Source of the DNA: Symbiodinium sp. CCMP2592
Lineage: Eukaryota > Sar > Dinophyceae > Suessiales > Symbiodiniaceae
Assembly (NCBI GenBank): GCA_905221615.1
Contig: CAJNDT010005735.1
Location: forward strand, 106,001-170,000
Length of the DNA: 64,000 bases
Reading direction: 5' to 3'
The position numbers and the translations under genes were made by a program. Under the pieces are notes generated by a model. The model was given only the letters and a program-made list of their open reading frames with translations, was not told the DNA's origin and ran no database searches. Within the stretch, counting starts at the first letter, position 1; each line of letters opens with the position of its first letter. This document shows positions 29,645 to 40,009 of the stretch, one piece after another.

Positions 29645-29750
29645 AAAAAAAGGGGCCCTCACAGATCTTAAACAGGACCGACCGATCTCCAAGCTTTCGG
29701 GAATTTAGGGTGGGAACTCGGCGGCATCCCCTGAGAAATCTTCAGCTAAC

Positions 29751-29804
29751 CCCAACCAAGGTACTTATAACCTAAGTTTCTAAGTCCCCTGATCCTCCAA
29801 GTAG
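29751..29804. mobile_element. solo right half of family B
   Basis: CAAGGTACTTATAACCTAAG leads to TCTAAGTCCCCTGATCCTCCAAGTA, the right arm only. Confidence 0.7.
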
Positions 29805-29811
29805 GGTGGCC

Positions 29812-29906
29812 ACTAACCTAGAAATTAAACGGCTCCCTCTTTGGCATTGGGTAACTTTGTAGTGAACCTAGGACTACAAAAAGTGAAATCCTAGTCAGTT
29901 CTACCA
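29812..29906. mobile_element. diverged family N element
   Basis: AACCTAGAAATTAAACGGCTCC, TTGGCATTGGGTAAC and GAACCTAGGACTACAAAAAG parallel the copy at 9517; the outer arms have decayed. Confidence 0.6.
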
Positions 29907-30548
29907 AGAAGATCAGGGAGTTAAACCCTGAACCTTAATGCCTGAACACGAAACCTTATACTCCAAACCCTGAACCTGCACCTTATACCCTACATCCTGA
30001 ATCCACTGAATCCTAATGATGCTTCCTTCCTAAGGACCAACACGAGAGTCTCACTTCTCCGCTCGATGCAGTCCGAGAACCATCCGATGGCCCAGCCGCG
30101 GAGGCGGTGGAGAGGAGGCCTCTTCGGTGAAACCCTCAACCCTAAACCCGTAAGCCCCTAAACCCTAAACTAAACCCTAAGCCGTGAACCCTGAACTCTT
30201 CTACCTCTCGGGGTTGCGCATGTTTTAATTTGGTGCGTAACGCCAAGTTGCAGGGCTGCAGGGTTCTGTTGAATGCATGGGCCTTTCTCCTGCTGCTTCA
30301 GCTTTTCTAGTCCATGGCTGGTAAAGTATTAAGCATTTACATTTCTATTCCTTCTTGGGTTTAAGTACCCATAACCATGCAAAATGCGACCTTACTATGA
30401 CAAAGCTTTTAGTGTGTTTAAGGCTTTTTAGGGCTCACATGCACAGATTTCCGCTGACCCTCAACTTCTACCCTAAGCTAGAGCGGGGCTGCTGCAGTCA
30501 AAGGACCAGGAACCCCCCCCCAAAAACACTACACCCGAAACCCTAAAC
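29907..30548. other. gene-free stretch with degenerate telomere-like units
   Basis: CCCTGAACC-type units at 29925-30010 and CCCTAAA type at 30130-30200. A short plus frame (30355-30546) is unsupported. Confidence 0.45.
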
Positions 30549-30628
30549 TAGTGGTATAATAGGAATATAATAGGGCCCTAATTTAATCCTTATAGTCACT
30601 ATTAAAGGGTAAGTGCAGCTTCTAATCT
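30549..30628. mobile_element. family K foldback element, diverged copy
   Basis: GGAATATAATAGGGCCCTAATTTAATCC and TATAGTCACTATTA echo the copy at 57984. The ends have decayed. Confidence 0.55.
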
Positions 30629-31080
30629 AGACCCTAAAACCACAGATGCTCCACCCTAAACCCCACGCCTCAAAAGCCCTAAACCCGTGAAAAGACCGAA
30701 AGCCATCGTAAACCAACCTTGAGAGACGCCCTCAACGCCTTGAAGCTCTAGGGAGCCCCTTTAGGACAGGGGCGCTGCAACCCTACTAAACCCTAAACCC
30801 TAAACCCTAAACCCTAAACCCTAAACCCTAAACCCTAAACGTGGAACCCTGAACACCAAAACCCTAAACCCTAAACCCGGGCGCTGCCCCTCGGTCTGAA
30901 CGAAGACCCTAAACGCTAAACCTTGAAAGCTCTTGGGGTTTAGGGCTTTCGGGCCCAGGGATTAACCCTAAACCCGAATCCCTAATCAGGTTTAGTGCGC
31001 ATAATTATAGCGCATGTTTTTGCAGAGGCATGCTACAGCAGCGAGCCTTGCGACGTGCAGAGACTTTGGACTCACCGCAT
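30629..31080. repeat. telomere-like tracts around a clean (CCCTAAA)n array
   Basis: About eight perfect CCCTAAA units at 30785-30840, flanked by degenerate units. TTTAGGG orientation reappears at 30930-30950. Confidence 0.85.
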
Positions 31081-31102
31081 ATCTCTCCCTCTCCCTCTCC
31101 CT

Positions 31103-31174
<72 letters not shown>
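31081..31174. repeat. (CT)n microsatellite
   Basis: CTCCCTCTCCCTCC leads into about 33 CT dinucleotides. It yields artefactual SLSLSL and RERERE frames. Confidence 0.95.
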
Positions 31175-31178
<4 letters not shown>

Positions 31179-31786
31179 CCTAATCCCCTACTCCCTGATA
31201 CCCTAAGTTCAAAGCTCGTCAACCTAATCCCGACACCCTGGCCCTGAACCCTAGAGCCTGGCTAAGGGTCCAGGTCTTCCCCGAGGCGTTGTAGCGCCAA
31301 AGCTCATTGGCCTTGGCTGTTTGGCGGATTTTTGGGAAGGGAAGGGGGGGGTTTAGAGTTTAGGGTTTAGCGGTTTAGAGTTTAGGGTTTAGGGGTTTAG
31401 GGGGGGATGAAAGGATTTCAGGATTCAAGGATATAGGTGTGTTAGGGCTTATGGGTTCAGAGCTTAAGGGTTTGGGGTGGTTTTGAACCCCTCCCCCCTC
31501 CCCCAGCCCGAACTGTCGTAGAGACCAGGGACCTCATGGTGCGAGCCGCCATCTGATCCTTCCACCAACGCAGAGCCACCAAAGACCCACAGCTGCCCAT
31601 CGCCCGCAGCCATTGCATGGCCATACCTCGGGGCTTCGTGAACTTAGGGGCACTGTGTTTCGGTGTCGGCTTCATAAGCTCATAAGTATCCGACCATTAA
31701 TTTCAGGTTTCTTCGAACACTCGGAAACACGATCGTAAACAAGATCCTATTCGACCCCCCGAAGGAAAGCATTGCGTCCCCGATTG
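31175..31786. other. gene-free stretch with a TTTAGGG tract
   Basis: TTTAGAGTTTAGGG units at 31350-31405. The 72-codon minus frame at 31457-31675 has no domain. Confidence 0.45.
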
Positions 31787-31903
31787 ATATAGGGGCCTTA
31801 ACAATGGAATAGGGTTTGGGGGTACACTAATCGCTTGGGATTGTAACAGTATAATCAAAATAACGAACCCCCAAAATAGTATTGGTATTTATTTAAGCCC
31901 CTA
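31787..31903. mobile_element. foldback element, family F copy (31.8 kb)
   Basis: ATATAGGGGCCTTAACAAT left; ATTTATTTAAGCCCCTA right; inner TTTGGGGGTACA and CCCCCAAAATAGTATTGG. Confidence 0.82.
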
Positions 31904-32461
31904 AAATTCACACCCCGTGTTGTTTTCACAACCCCCACCTGTTACTCGGCGCACCTCTCACAGAGCTCGCGATGGCGCAGAGCAGCCACCACTTGGGTAG
32001 ACCCGGCAGCTTCATGGCCCTAAACCCTGATCCCGAACCCGTGGACTTTTTTCCCCTGAACCTTAAACCCTTTCATGTTTAGGGTGAGCCTGAACACTGA
32101 TTTTGCAGTTACCTAAACCTGACAACCCCGTGATCCTTGACCTTTTACACGGTTCTCTAAGCCCTGAGCTCTATCCCCTAAATCCAAGAGCCGGAGTCGT
32201 ATTGTAACGGGGGTCAGACGGTTTAGGGTTTAGGGTTTAGGGTTTTGGGTGTCAGAGAATAGTACCACATATTATTCCAAAACGCCAAGAAAACCCCATA
32301 ACGTCGCCTTGTAAAGCCCGATAAAGCCCTGTAAACTCTAAGGAATAGGATTTCCCAGTTGCTTTAGCCCCTACCATGCATTGGCATCTCTGGAAAGAAG
32401 AAAAAACCTCGGGAAGCCGCCTTTAAGCGTAGGGCTTTCCAATGTTCGGCTTTTGGAGGGT
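31904..32461. other. gene-free stretch with a small TTTAGGG tract
   Basis: TTTAGGG units at 32221-32245. Nothing else recognised. Confidence 0.45.
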
Positions 32462-32584
32462 TACTTGGAGGATCAAGGGACTTAGTAAGTTAGGATATAA
32501 GTACCTTAATTGGGGTCATAAGTAATTATCAGTATAGTTACCTTAAGTATAACCCTAGTTACTAAGTCCCATGATCCTTCAAGC
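32462..32584. mobile_element. foldback MITE-like element, family B copy 4
   Basis: TACTTGGAGGATCAAGGGAC left, GTCCCATGATCCTTCAAG right. Confidence 0.87.
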
Positions 32585-32637
32585 AGGGTTTGCTTTGGGT
32601 TCCAATTGAGGCTTCTGGCTTTAGGGGTTTAGGAATC

Positions 32638-32754
32638 CGGGAATCTCCAAAAAATGCAGGGGTACCTTGTTTTTTGGGGTCCCTACACTACGGATCCTAC
32701 TATTTAGGGTACTATATTAGAATCCCGTATTTTCCCTATTTTCGGAAACTCCCA
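32638..32754. mobile_element. foldback element, family J copy 2
   Basis: GGGAATCTCCAAAAAATGCAGG left (diverged) and CCCTATTTTCGGAAACTCCC right; inner GGATCCTACTATTTAGGGTAC. Confidence 0.75.
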
Positions 32755-32800
32755 TCTAGGGAGGGGGGTTCAAGAGGCTCTTCAGGGGATCAGAGTTCAA

Positions 32801-32904
32801 CTATACCCCCCTGCCTTAGAACCAATTATAACTAATACTACGTTTAATATTCTCTTGGGTTTTATGTGAACAAAGATACAAAATAACTCCTAAGGAGCCT
32901 ATAG
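32801..32904. mobile_element. short element, family P copy 3
   Basis: CTATACCCCCCTGCCTTAGAACC left, CCTAAGGAGCCTATAG right; internal AATATTCTCTTGGGTTTTAT conserved. Confidence 0.78.
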
Positions 32905-33204
32905 TCAAGAGTGTAGAATTGGGTGCTTGAGGTCCAGGGACGGGCCATGGGAGGGTTGTACACCCTAATCCCCAGACCCCACACTCTAAACCAAATCCTA
33001 AACCCGAAACCCTAGACCCTCAAACCTTAAACTTAAAAACCTAAACCCTAAAACTCTAACAAGTGCGAGTTTAGGGCCAGTCGGTGTTAGGGTTTATAGC
33101 GATCCAAAAACACCTAAAAAAAACACCGGTTCGGATATGCCACAACTTCCTTCGTCAACACAGCAATAAGGCAGGGATATCCCACCCCAAAGTTTATATT
33201 GCTC
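32905..33204. other. degenerate telomere-like sequence
   Basis: CCCTAAACC variants at 32960-33060. No gene. Confidence 0.5.
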
Positions 33205-33295
33205 AGGGCATTAATAATTGGAATGGGTTCAGGGTTCTTTTAGGGATCCAATATAGTATGCTTTTATAGTATAGTAATGGCTAATTGAAGGGGAC
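33205..33295. mobile_element. degenerate family F-like element
   Basis: AGGGCATTAATAATTGGAATGGG and TATAGTATAGTAATGGCTAATTGAAGG retain family F layout only roughly. Confidence 0.4.
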
Positions 33296-35376
33296 ACTGT
33301 TACTCATTTTATTCCGACCTCTACGTTATCAGGCATCAGGGGGACGGGTTCATTAGTCAGGAGTCTACAGCGGTTGAAATCCCATTCTCAAAGCCCTGCC
33401 GTGCGCGACGAATGATTTTTCTGCTGGGTCAGCGTCATGGGAACCATTAGCCTCGTTGTAGCACGAATTCAGCTCCAGTTGCTTTGCGGGGAGACGGATG
33501 TGGGCTTCCATATTGCAGACTAAAGCTTAAACCCAAAACCTGAACCCTAACACCTAAACCCTGTCTCCTGGCTTGGGGGCGCGATTCGCCTGACGATACT
33601 TGCTTTCGACCTTTCCACCCCGCTATGTCTGGAAACTCTCCTGAAAGGCCTTTGATGATCTATCTGACCTGTAAGCCCGTACAGAACCTTCAAGAGAAGA
33701 CGTTGCTCTATACCAAGGAACCAGAAAAGGAAACCTAGTTTAGAGTACTCCGCGTTCTGAGAAATAAAACGAGCGAGTTGCAATTAGTAGGTGACCCTAT
33801 CGAATCCCGAATAGAAGGACACCTACATACAGCATGCAGTAGCTCTTATCAACTCGGAAGATAAGCAGAAAACTCGTCGTTTGTGAATAATTTGGAACAA
33901 GGAGCAGAACCCAAATCAACAAACCGACCTTAGAAGACTTAAGCTCCATTCGGGTTTAATGTTTAAGGTTTAAGGCTTTAGGGTATAGGGCTTTCGTGTC
34001 CTGGGGTTCAGAAATTAAGGAACCCCATTCCCTTCCAAAACCTGTGGCCTAAGGCAGTCTACTTTCGCGGCGTGAGGGTTAACCATAAGTGGAGCCCTTA
34101 GGGCCTTAGTATTTTGAATAGGGATCTGAGGTATGTTGTGATATTCTTATATTCTGGACTCATAAGATCATAAGAGGCCACTATGACGACAGACCCCTGT
34201 ACTCTTTGCTGTTCGTGGTTAGTGTACTGGATTTTGGGAACTCACTGGTGCCCGTGAAACAAAACTCTTGTAGAATCCTGCCAAAACCCTGTCTAAACGC
34301 CCTAAACACACCCCGAAACCTGAACCCTGATGAAGCTTTATGAGACACCATCACGCCCGTAACACCTTGATTCAACGGATGTTGGGCGCTCTGGCATATC
34401 GGGGTTCGAGGGTGCAGGGGCGTGAAAAGGCAAAACTACTTATTGCTGTGCAGGTTCTGTAAGGCTTTGCCATTTCTTTTAGTATGGAATGTGCAAAAGA
34501 GTTTGTAATTCAGGGATGATAAGGTTTTGGGAGTGCTTTGTAAGGGTTACAGCAAGGCTTTACAAGTTTTCAATAGCCGATTCGTTAAGTTGTTGTCTCT
34601 TTTTGAACTAGCCAGGGTTTGACCGTGGTTTTCTTAACAAGTACTATTCTTTTCAAGCTTCGGTATGTTTCAGCATAAGGTCTAGGGTCAAGGTTTGCGG
34701 CTTGTGCCCTGTTTTGCGGGTCCCTCTGTGGTATATACTCTGTTGTTTCGCACATAAGAGGGGCCCGACCCTCAGTGCAGGAGCTGTATCCCTGCTACTA
34801 TCCACGGTGAGTTGAAACCTCGGTGCATGCCACTGTTCATTCCATCTAAACCTAGTCTCCGGGATTTTAGTGTCGAAATGGGCAGTCAATCCTGAAGCCT
34901 GCAACCTTGAACCGCCAGATCTCTCAACTCTAAAGCCATGTGCCTGCACCAACGTGGAAACAAAGCCAGCATGCCAAACCCTAAATCCCAAATCCCCAGA
35001 CAGCAAACCCTGAAGTCACGGATCCGATTTAGGTTTAGCCTTAGTAAAGCTACGTTCCCTCAAGCTGTGATCAGGCAGAATGGCCAAGGACCTGAGGCCT
35101 TTTTAAGCATGCGTGAAGATGCAAGGTACCACCCTAAACCGCTAAACCCCTAAACTCCTAAACCCCTGAACCCTAAAACCCAAACCCCTTCTAACCTTTA
35201 AACCCTAAATGGCCAAACCCTGAACCCTTGAGCCTTAAACCCTTAAACCCTAAACCCCTTTAGCCCTAAACTTTACACCCTAAACCTTGAATCCCGGAGT
35301 CTAGACCGGAGGGCTTCCAGTGGACCGAGCAACGCCTTTGCTTCCCTGCCGCATTCCGGCTTTGAGTTTGGGGCTC
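33296..35376. other. long stretch with nothing certain
   Basis: A weak family F-like segment lies at 34095-34170 (GGGCCTTAGTATTTTGAATAGGG). Degenerate CCCTAAA units are at 35130-35300. Open frames of 64-117 codons on both strands (for example 34653-35006 minus, 34938-35153 plus) show no domain, and I do not call genes. Confidence 0.4.
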
Positions 35377-35480
35377 TAATATAGAGGCCTTAGTAATTAC
35401 CAATACTATTTTGGGGAGTTCCTTATTCTAACCATAGTAGAATGGGCCCCACAACCCTAGTTCACTTATTAAGGCCCCCT
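35377..35480. mobile_element. foldback element, family F copy (35.4 kb)
   Basis: TAATATAGAGGCCTTAGTAATTACC left; CACTTATTAAGGCCCC right; inner CTATTTTGGGGAGTTCC. Confidence 0.78.
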
Positions 35481-35872
35481 TTTCCTAGGGCTTGAAGCCT
35501 CGCTTCGTAAACCCCCGTTTTTCAACTCCCGAAACCCTCTAATCCCAGGTTGATCCTTCATAATAGTAACCCTAAACCCTAAACCTAAACCCCAAATTTC
35601 ATAGAGGCCGTATGACATGGACTCACATAGAGCCCGTCATTCTCTGAAGCTTCTTGAAAGTCAATGTCCTCTGCGAGCTAAAATATGAAGATGAGTCAGT
35701 TCCAACAGCCACCCCTGCATAAGTGCTAAGGTCAAGGGCCTTTTGGGGCTTAAGTTTTAATTTTAAGGTAAAGGGACTTTTGGGTTTCTGGCAAAGTTTT
35801 GGAGCTGAGGGCTAGCAGGGTTCCGGACATACAGTCGAGCTCGGATTTAGCCCCGACGCGCCCGATGCTCTT
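35481..35872. other. stretch with nothing recognised
   Basis: One short CCCTAAACCCTAAACC tract at 35569-35590. No gene. Confidence 0.4.
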
Positions 35873-35975
35873 CTTGGAGGTTCAAGGTTCAAGGGTAGTT
35901 ATAAGTGGGTTATAAGTCCCCTAATATGGATTAACATTATGGTTACCCAGGTCATAACCCTACTTATACCTCCAG
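35873..35975. mobile_element. family C foldback element, right arm shortened
   Basis: CTTGGAGGTTCAAGG...GGGTAGTTATAAGTGGG left. The right side ends ACCCTACTTATACCTCCAGG and lacks ACTACCCATGAA. Confidence 0.75.
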
Positions 35976-36382
35976 GTTGGGCCCCGTAGCCCATAAACGG
36001 TCGTCTAGAGCCAATCTGAAGCAGCGGCTGCACATATGCTTGGAGCAGGAGTGAATCGGGTGCTACTAGACGAGCCATGAAAAGGGTGTTAGAGTAAGCC
36101 ATAAATCCTACACCTCTAAACCCTAAACCCTAAACCCTTTAAACCTTACATCCGGCAGAGTTTTATGCAGGCACTTTTAGAGGATACGACACCCTTATTA
36201 CAGAACCCTTAACGGGACCCTGAGTTTGACAGTTACCCAAATGTCTCTTGACGGCAGAAGCCTTGTATTTGGCTATCGCAGGAAACATGGGATCGGAGAG
36301 CCACAGAATACGTTTGGCCCTTGCTTTGAGGCGTTGGGATTTCGGATCGCACAGCGCTGGTCCGGGCTTCTTACAGCGGAAC
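35976..36382. other. stretch with nothing recognised
   Basis: A CCCTAAA tract lies at 36116-36140. An open frame runs from a TTG at 36226 into the following trinucleotide repeat; it has no ATG at its head and no domain. Confidence 0.4.
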
Positions 36383-36649
36383 TAGCAGCAGAAGCAGAAG
36401 AAATAGCAGCCAAAGAAGAAGTAGTAGTAGTAGTGGTGGTGGTGGTAGTAGTGATAGCAGTGGCAGTAGTACTGGCAGTGGCAGTAGAAGTGGCAATGGC
36501 AGTAGCAGTGGCAGTGGCAGTAGTGGCAGTGGCAGCAGTGGCCGCAGTAGCAGTAGCAATCAGCAGCAGCAGCGGCAGTAGCAGCAGCAGGAGCAATAGC
36601 AGCAGCAGGAGCGGCGGCAGCAGCAGTAGCAGCAGCAATCCGCAGCAGA

Positions 36650-36680
<31 letters not shown>

Positions 36681-36758
36681 GTGGTAGCGATAGGTGCAGG
36701 TGTATGTGCAGGTGTAGGGGTACGGGTAGCAGTAGCAGCAGCAGTAGCAGTAACAGTG
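36383..36758. repeat. degenerate trinucleotide repeat (GTA/GCA/AGC)
   Basis: About 375 bp of AGCAGC, GTAGTAGTGGTG and GCAGTAGCAGTGG units. All frames stay open and read as poly-Val/Ala, poly-Ser or poly-Gln on the plus strand and poly-Leu on the minus. A simple repeat, not a supported gene. Confidence 0.92.
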
Positions 36759-37145
36759 TTAACGCAGACCTATACGGTAAGCGCTCCCTGTGACTATAAG
36801 AATGCGAGTATTGACAATGTTCCGAATCCCAACGTTACCAAACGTTGAAGATGAGTTTTGGGTTTGAGGCTTCAGCATCGGAGGCTGTGCCGAGTAAACC
36901 ACAAATAAGACACCGTTCTGGGAACTATGGCTTAGAACACCCTAAACCCTAAACCCATTTCCCTGAACCCCCAGACTCTCAAGCCTGACCTCCAAATCCT
37001 AGGCACTAAACCCCCTCTTATGCTAAATCCCGAAATTTAAATCCTATCCCCCGAAGCCTTAAAGGTCTAAACCCGAAACCCAAATCCTAGGCCCCTAGAC
37101 CCCAAATCCTAAACCCCGAAATTCTGATTCCGATTCATGGCAAAT
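36759..37145. other. gene-free stretch with degenerate CCCTAAA-like units
   Basis: CCCTAAACCCTAAACCC at 36940, then decaying CCCNAAATCC units to 37130. Confidence 0.5.
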
Positions 37146-39491
37146 TCATGGTTGGGCTCCCACCTGCGGCATCCTCTGGTTTCCACAAGCCGCAACCTCC
37201 CCAAACCCGCCGACTTGAAACCTTGACATAGCTGTCTCATCACAACACCACGGACTCCTGGGACCCTTCTCTCGTCGACACCCCATGGGGATCACATCCA
37301 CCTTCTCGCCCGGAATCCTTCTCGTCCGATCCCTCATACACTGGTGCCCGGCTCGCCCTCTCGGAACTCTGTGCTTGCTGGGATGGTTCGTGGACCTCCA
37401 CGAGGACGTCCTGCTCCGCCTCATTGTCGAGCTGGGTGTACTCTGCTTCCCCTTGTCCCTGGCCTGGTTTATATGGCCATCTCGGTCGCCCTCTTCTTCC
37501 TCCGTGTGCCCGAGTTCCTCGTCCATCTCCAAGCAGGCCGCATACTGTGCCTCCATCAACTCCAGCACCTCTCCACCTTCCTGAGCCGTGATCTCCCCTG
37601 ACTGCCACCTCTGGTACTGGCGCTGGTACTCCTCGAACTCCAAACCCTCGAGCCCCGATGGTTGCGACTGGCACACCGGAGGGTCCAGCACAACCGTGGC
37701 GACTTCGGACTCGGCCACCTCCTCCACCATTGCCGCCCGCACTTTGAGGCCTCTGTCACCTCTATGATCTGTGTGCGCCTCGGCCCATCGCTAGAGCTGC
37801 TCGACACCTCGATCTCCAGGATGCATCGTTTGCGCGTTCGGGGCACGCGCTCGTCGGCTCCATGTAGATGCCGGTACATCTCCCAGTCCTCCCAAGCCTG
37901 ATAGAGCGCGGCCTGCCTCCTGAGCATTTGGTTTTCTTCCTCCTGCAGCCTCTGCAGTTCGAGTTCTCTGACGCGGTTCTCCTTGTCCATGGCCTCCATG
38001 TGTCGCCGCTCATCTTCCACATGGGCCTCCAATTCCAGAGCCTCCATCTGCCCCGGCTGCGAGTCAACCATGATAGGCTCCGGGCCCAAATGCATCAGCA
38101 CCTCCATGCCAGCAATGAACTCGGCCAGTCGATGCCCCCATACTGCCATCCACTCCTCATCTTGGCAGATAGGATGTGTGTGTGTGTGTGTGTGCCTGGT
38201 CCATCATGCCGAGCACCAATGCATACAACTGGTCCTGGAGGGGGGTCCAGTTGTCGGGGTCAACCACATTGAAAATCCTGGCTCGGAGTTGCACCAAGTG
38301 GGATCGTGTCACCTCGCTGGATTGTTTGGTCTTTGCATGGCATGTAGAAGCCGGTGCCACATATCCTCCTTATTCGCCAGGTCCCTTTGCATTAGCGACA
38401 GCCCATCGCCCCCTTCAGTGTTCATTTGTACTTGGATGAAGCCACCCTCGTCATTGACTTCCACTTCAACCATCTCTCCACCTTCTCCTTCATTCGTCAG
38501 GTCCGTAACCCACATGCTTCCGCAATTTCGGCCATCAGAAAGCGTAGCAAGCTGACGAACCGCAGAGTCATCATGGCCTGAGTGTCCCGGTCCTGAGCAG
38601 GTAGGCCACGATTTCATCCAACATCCCTTCACGCAGGAGTGGCTGCCCGTCTGAGATCACCGTTGGAGGCGGCCATGACTGTGTCATGTCCCAGAGGTAC
38701 CTCCACGTCTCCACGGCTCCATCTAAGTCTTCTGGTTCCCCTGCTCGCCCACCCGCGCCCACTGGTCTGTCCGTGGAAGAGCCGGCATCTCCACTCGTGC
38801 TACGGGCACCTTCCCCTTCGTCATGATATGGTCGGCGCCGAATCTGACGCATGCCTCCGCTTGGTGGCTTCAACACCCTTGTTTCCCGCGTACAGCGGTT
38901 TGTGTGTCTGGGGCTTTGCCTGTGGCTTCGGGATCGTCAAGGGGCCCCTCGCCCTGCCATCATGGCGACTTCATCGCCATCCTGCGTCTCAGCTTGTGCC
39001 TGCTTTGTGGACTCCATCACTTCCCGAGCTGTGTTCTCCCCCTCAGTCCGTCTTCGTCGCCTTCTCAGTCTGCTCCATGCGCTCGCCGTCTGTGACCCTG
39101 CAGCACCTTCCCCACCATCATCAGCGTCGTTCCCTTGGTGGAGGCCTCGGCGTGGGGACCTGCTGCGCTCGCGTAGCTGATGCCGTTGGAGCCACTCTGG
39201 CAGAAGATCTTCATGCAGCCACGCGTCAAGGAATCTCTCCTCCATCGCCTGCGCTGCGCCCGCAGTGCAGCGAAGCATGTTGAAACTGCACCTCGCACGG
39301 GAAGTCAATTGCTTCCGCCAGCCCGGTCCGGAATGAAATGTTGGCCAATACGTCAGCCCAGCGACGCCGTTGTTTTCCTTTGTGGCCCGGAACCGCTGCT
39401 TCACACGTAATAATACGTGAATATTCGTCTTTGCGCATGCCAATAAGAACCTCAGGCCCTGCTCGACGCCTGCCATGTTCTCGTATGCCAC
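37146..39491 (-). pseudogene. frame-broken minus-strand gene of unknown function
   Basis: Six long minus-strand frames follow one another from right to left with small overlaps or gaps: 39491-38937, 38876-38571, 38632-38309, 38360-38157, 38149-37556 and 37742-37146. Their frames run 2-2-1-2-1-2, as in one ancestral coding region broken by indels or a stop. The block is GC-rich and ends sharply against AT-rich repeats at both sides. The first part has an arginine/serine patch (RERSRSPRR) near residue 107 and a run of arginines. The later parts are acidic and Gln/Glu-rich with a coiled-coil look (ENRVRELELQRLQEEENQ). An 11-copy CA/TG dinucleotide run (38173-38194) lies at one frame switch. No domain identified. 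Introns could explain some breaks, but I see no consistent splice pattern. A dinoflagellate retroelement-derived ORF is possible. Confidence 0.55.
38173..38194. repeat. (TG)n microsatellite inside the broken gene
   Basis: About 11 TG dinucleotides, read on the coding strand as HTHTHT just before a stop. Slippage here would explain the local frame change. Confidence 0.9.
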
Positions 39492-39529
39492 AGCTGCCCT
39501 TGCACAATTCTTCTGTGAGGATAGGGAGG

Positions 39530-39640
39530 CTTCTCAGAAGGGTACTTCTCAGTGTGTTTAACCCTATTCAACAATATTCAGAAATGTTTGAATTTCTGCT
39601 TAAATATTCGGAAATATTACGTTTTCTTCGGTAAACTTCC
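39530..39640. other. AT-rich boundary with TTCTCAG boxes
   Basis: GCTTCTCAGAAGGGTACTTCTCAG marks the border between the broken gene and the repeat blocks. GGGTACTTCTCAG recurs as its complement at 49529. Confidence 0.5.
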
Positions 39641-39978
39641 ATAATATTCTTCATTCTTCCAGGTTCTTCACCATTATTCTTAGATCTTCGTAAATCTTCG
39701 AAATTATTCGAAACTATTCGAAATTATTCGAAATTATTCCAAATTATTCCAAATTATTCGTTGTATCTGCGGAGAACTTCAAACACTTTTCTAGACCATT
39801 CTTCTCAGATCTTCGTAAATCTTCGAAATTCTTCGATATTCTTCCAAATTCTTCGTTGTATCTGCGGAGAACTTCAAACACTTTTCTAGACCATTCCTCT
39901 TAGATCTTCGTAAATCTTCGAAATTCTTCGAAATTCTTCGTTGTATCTGCGGAGAATTCAAACACTTTTCTAGACTTC
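39641..39978. repeat. degenerate AT-rich tandem repeat, ~83-98 bp period
   Basis: TTGTATCTGCGGAGAA.TTCAAACACTTTTCTAGAC occurs at about 39759, 39857 and 39940. Between copies are short CTTCGAAATT and ATTATTCGAA units. Confidence 0.8.
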
Positions 39979-40009
39979 TGCTTGTTTCCCCCAGCTGAAA
40001 CCGCCAGCT

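Noticed and set aside
36226-36687. 153-codon plus frame with Val/Ala and Gln runs
   Set aside because: It starts from TTG, not ATG, and most of it is a trinucleotide repeat.
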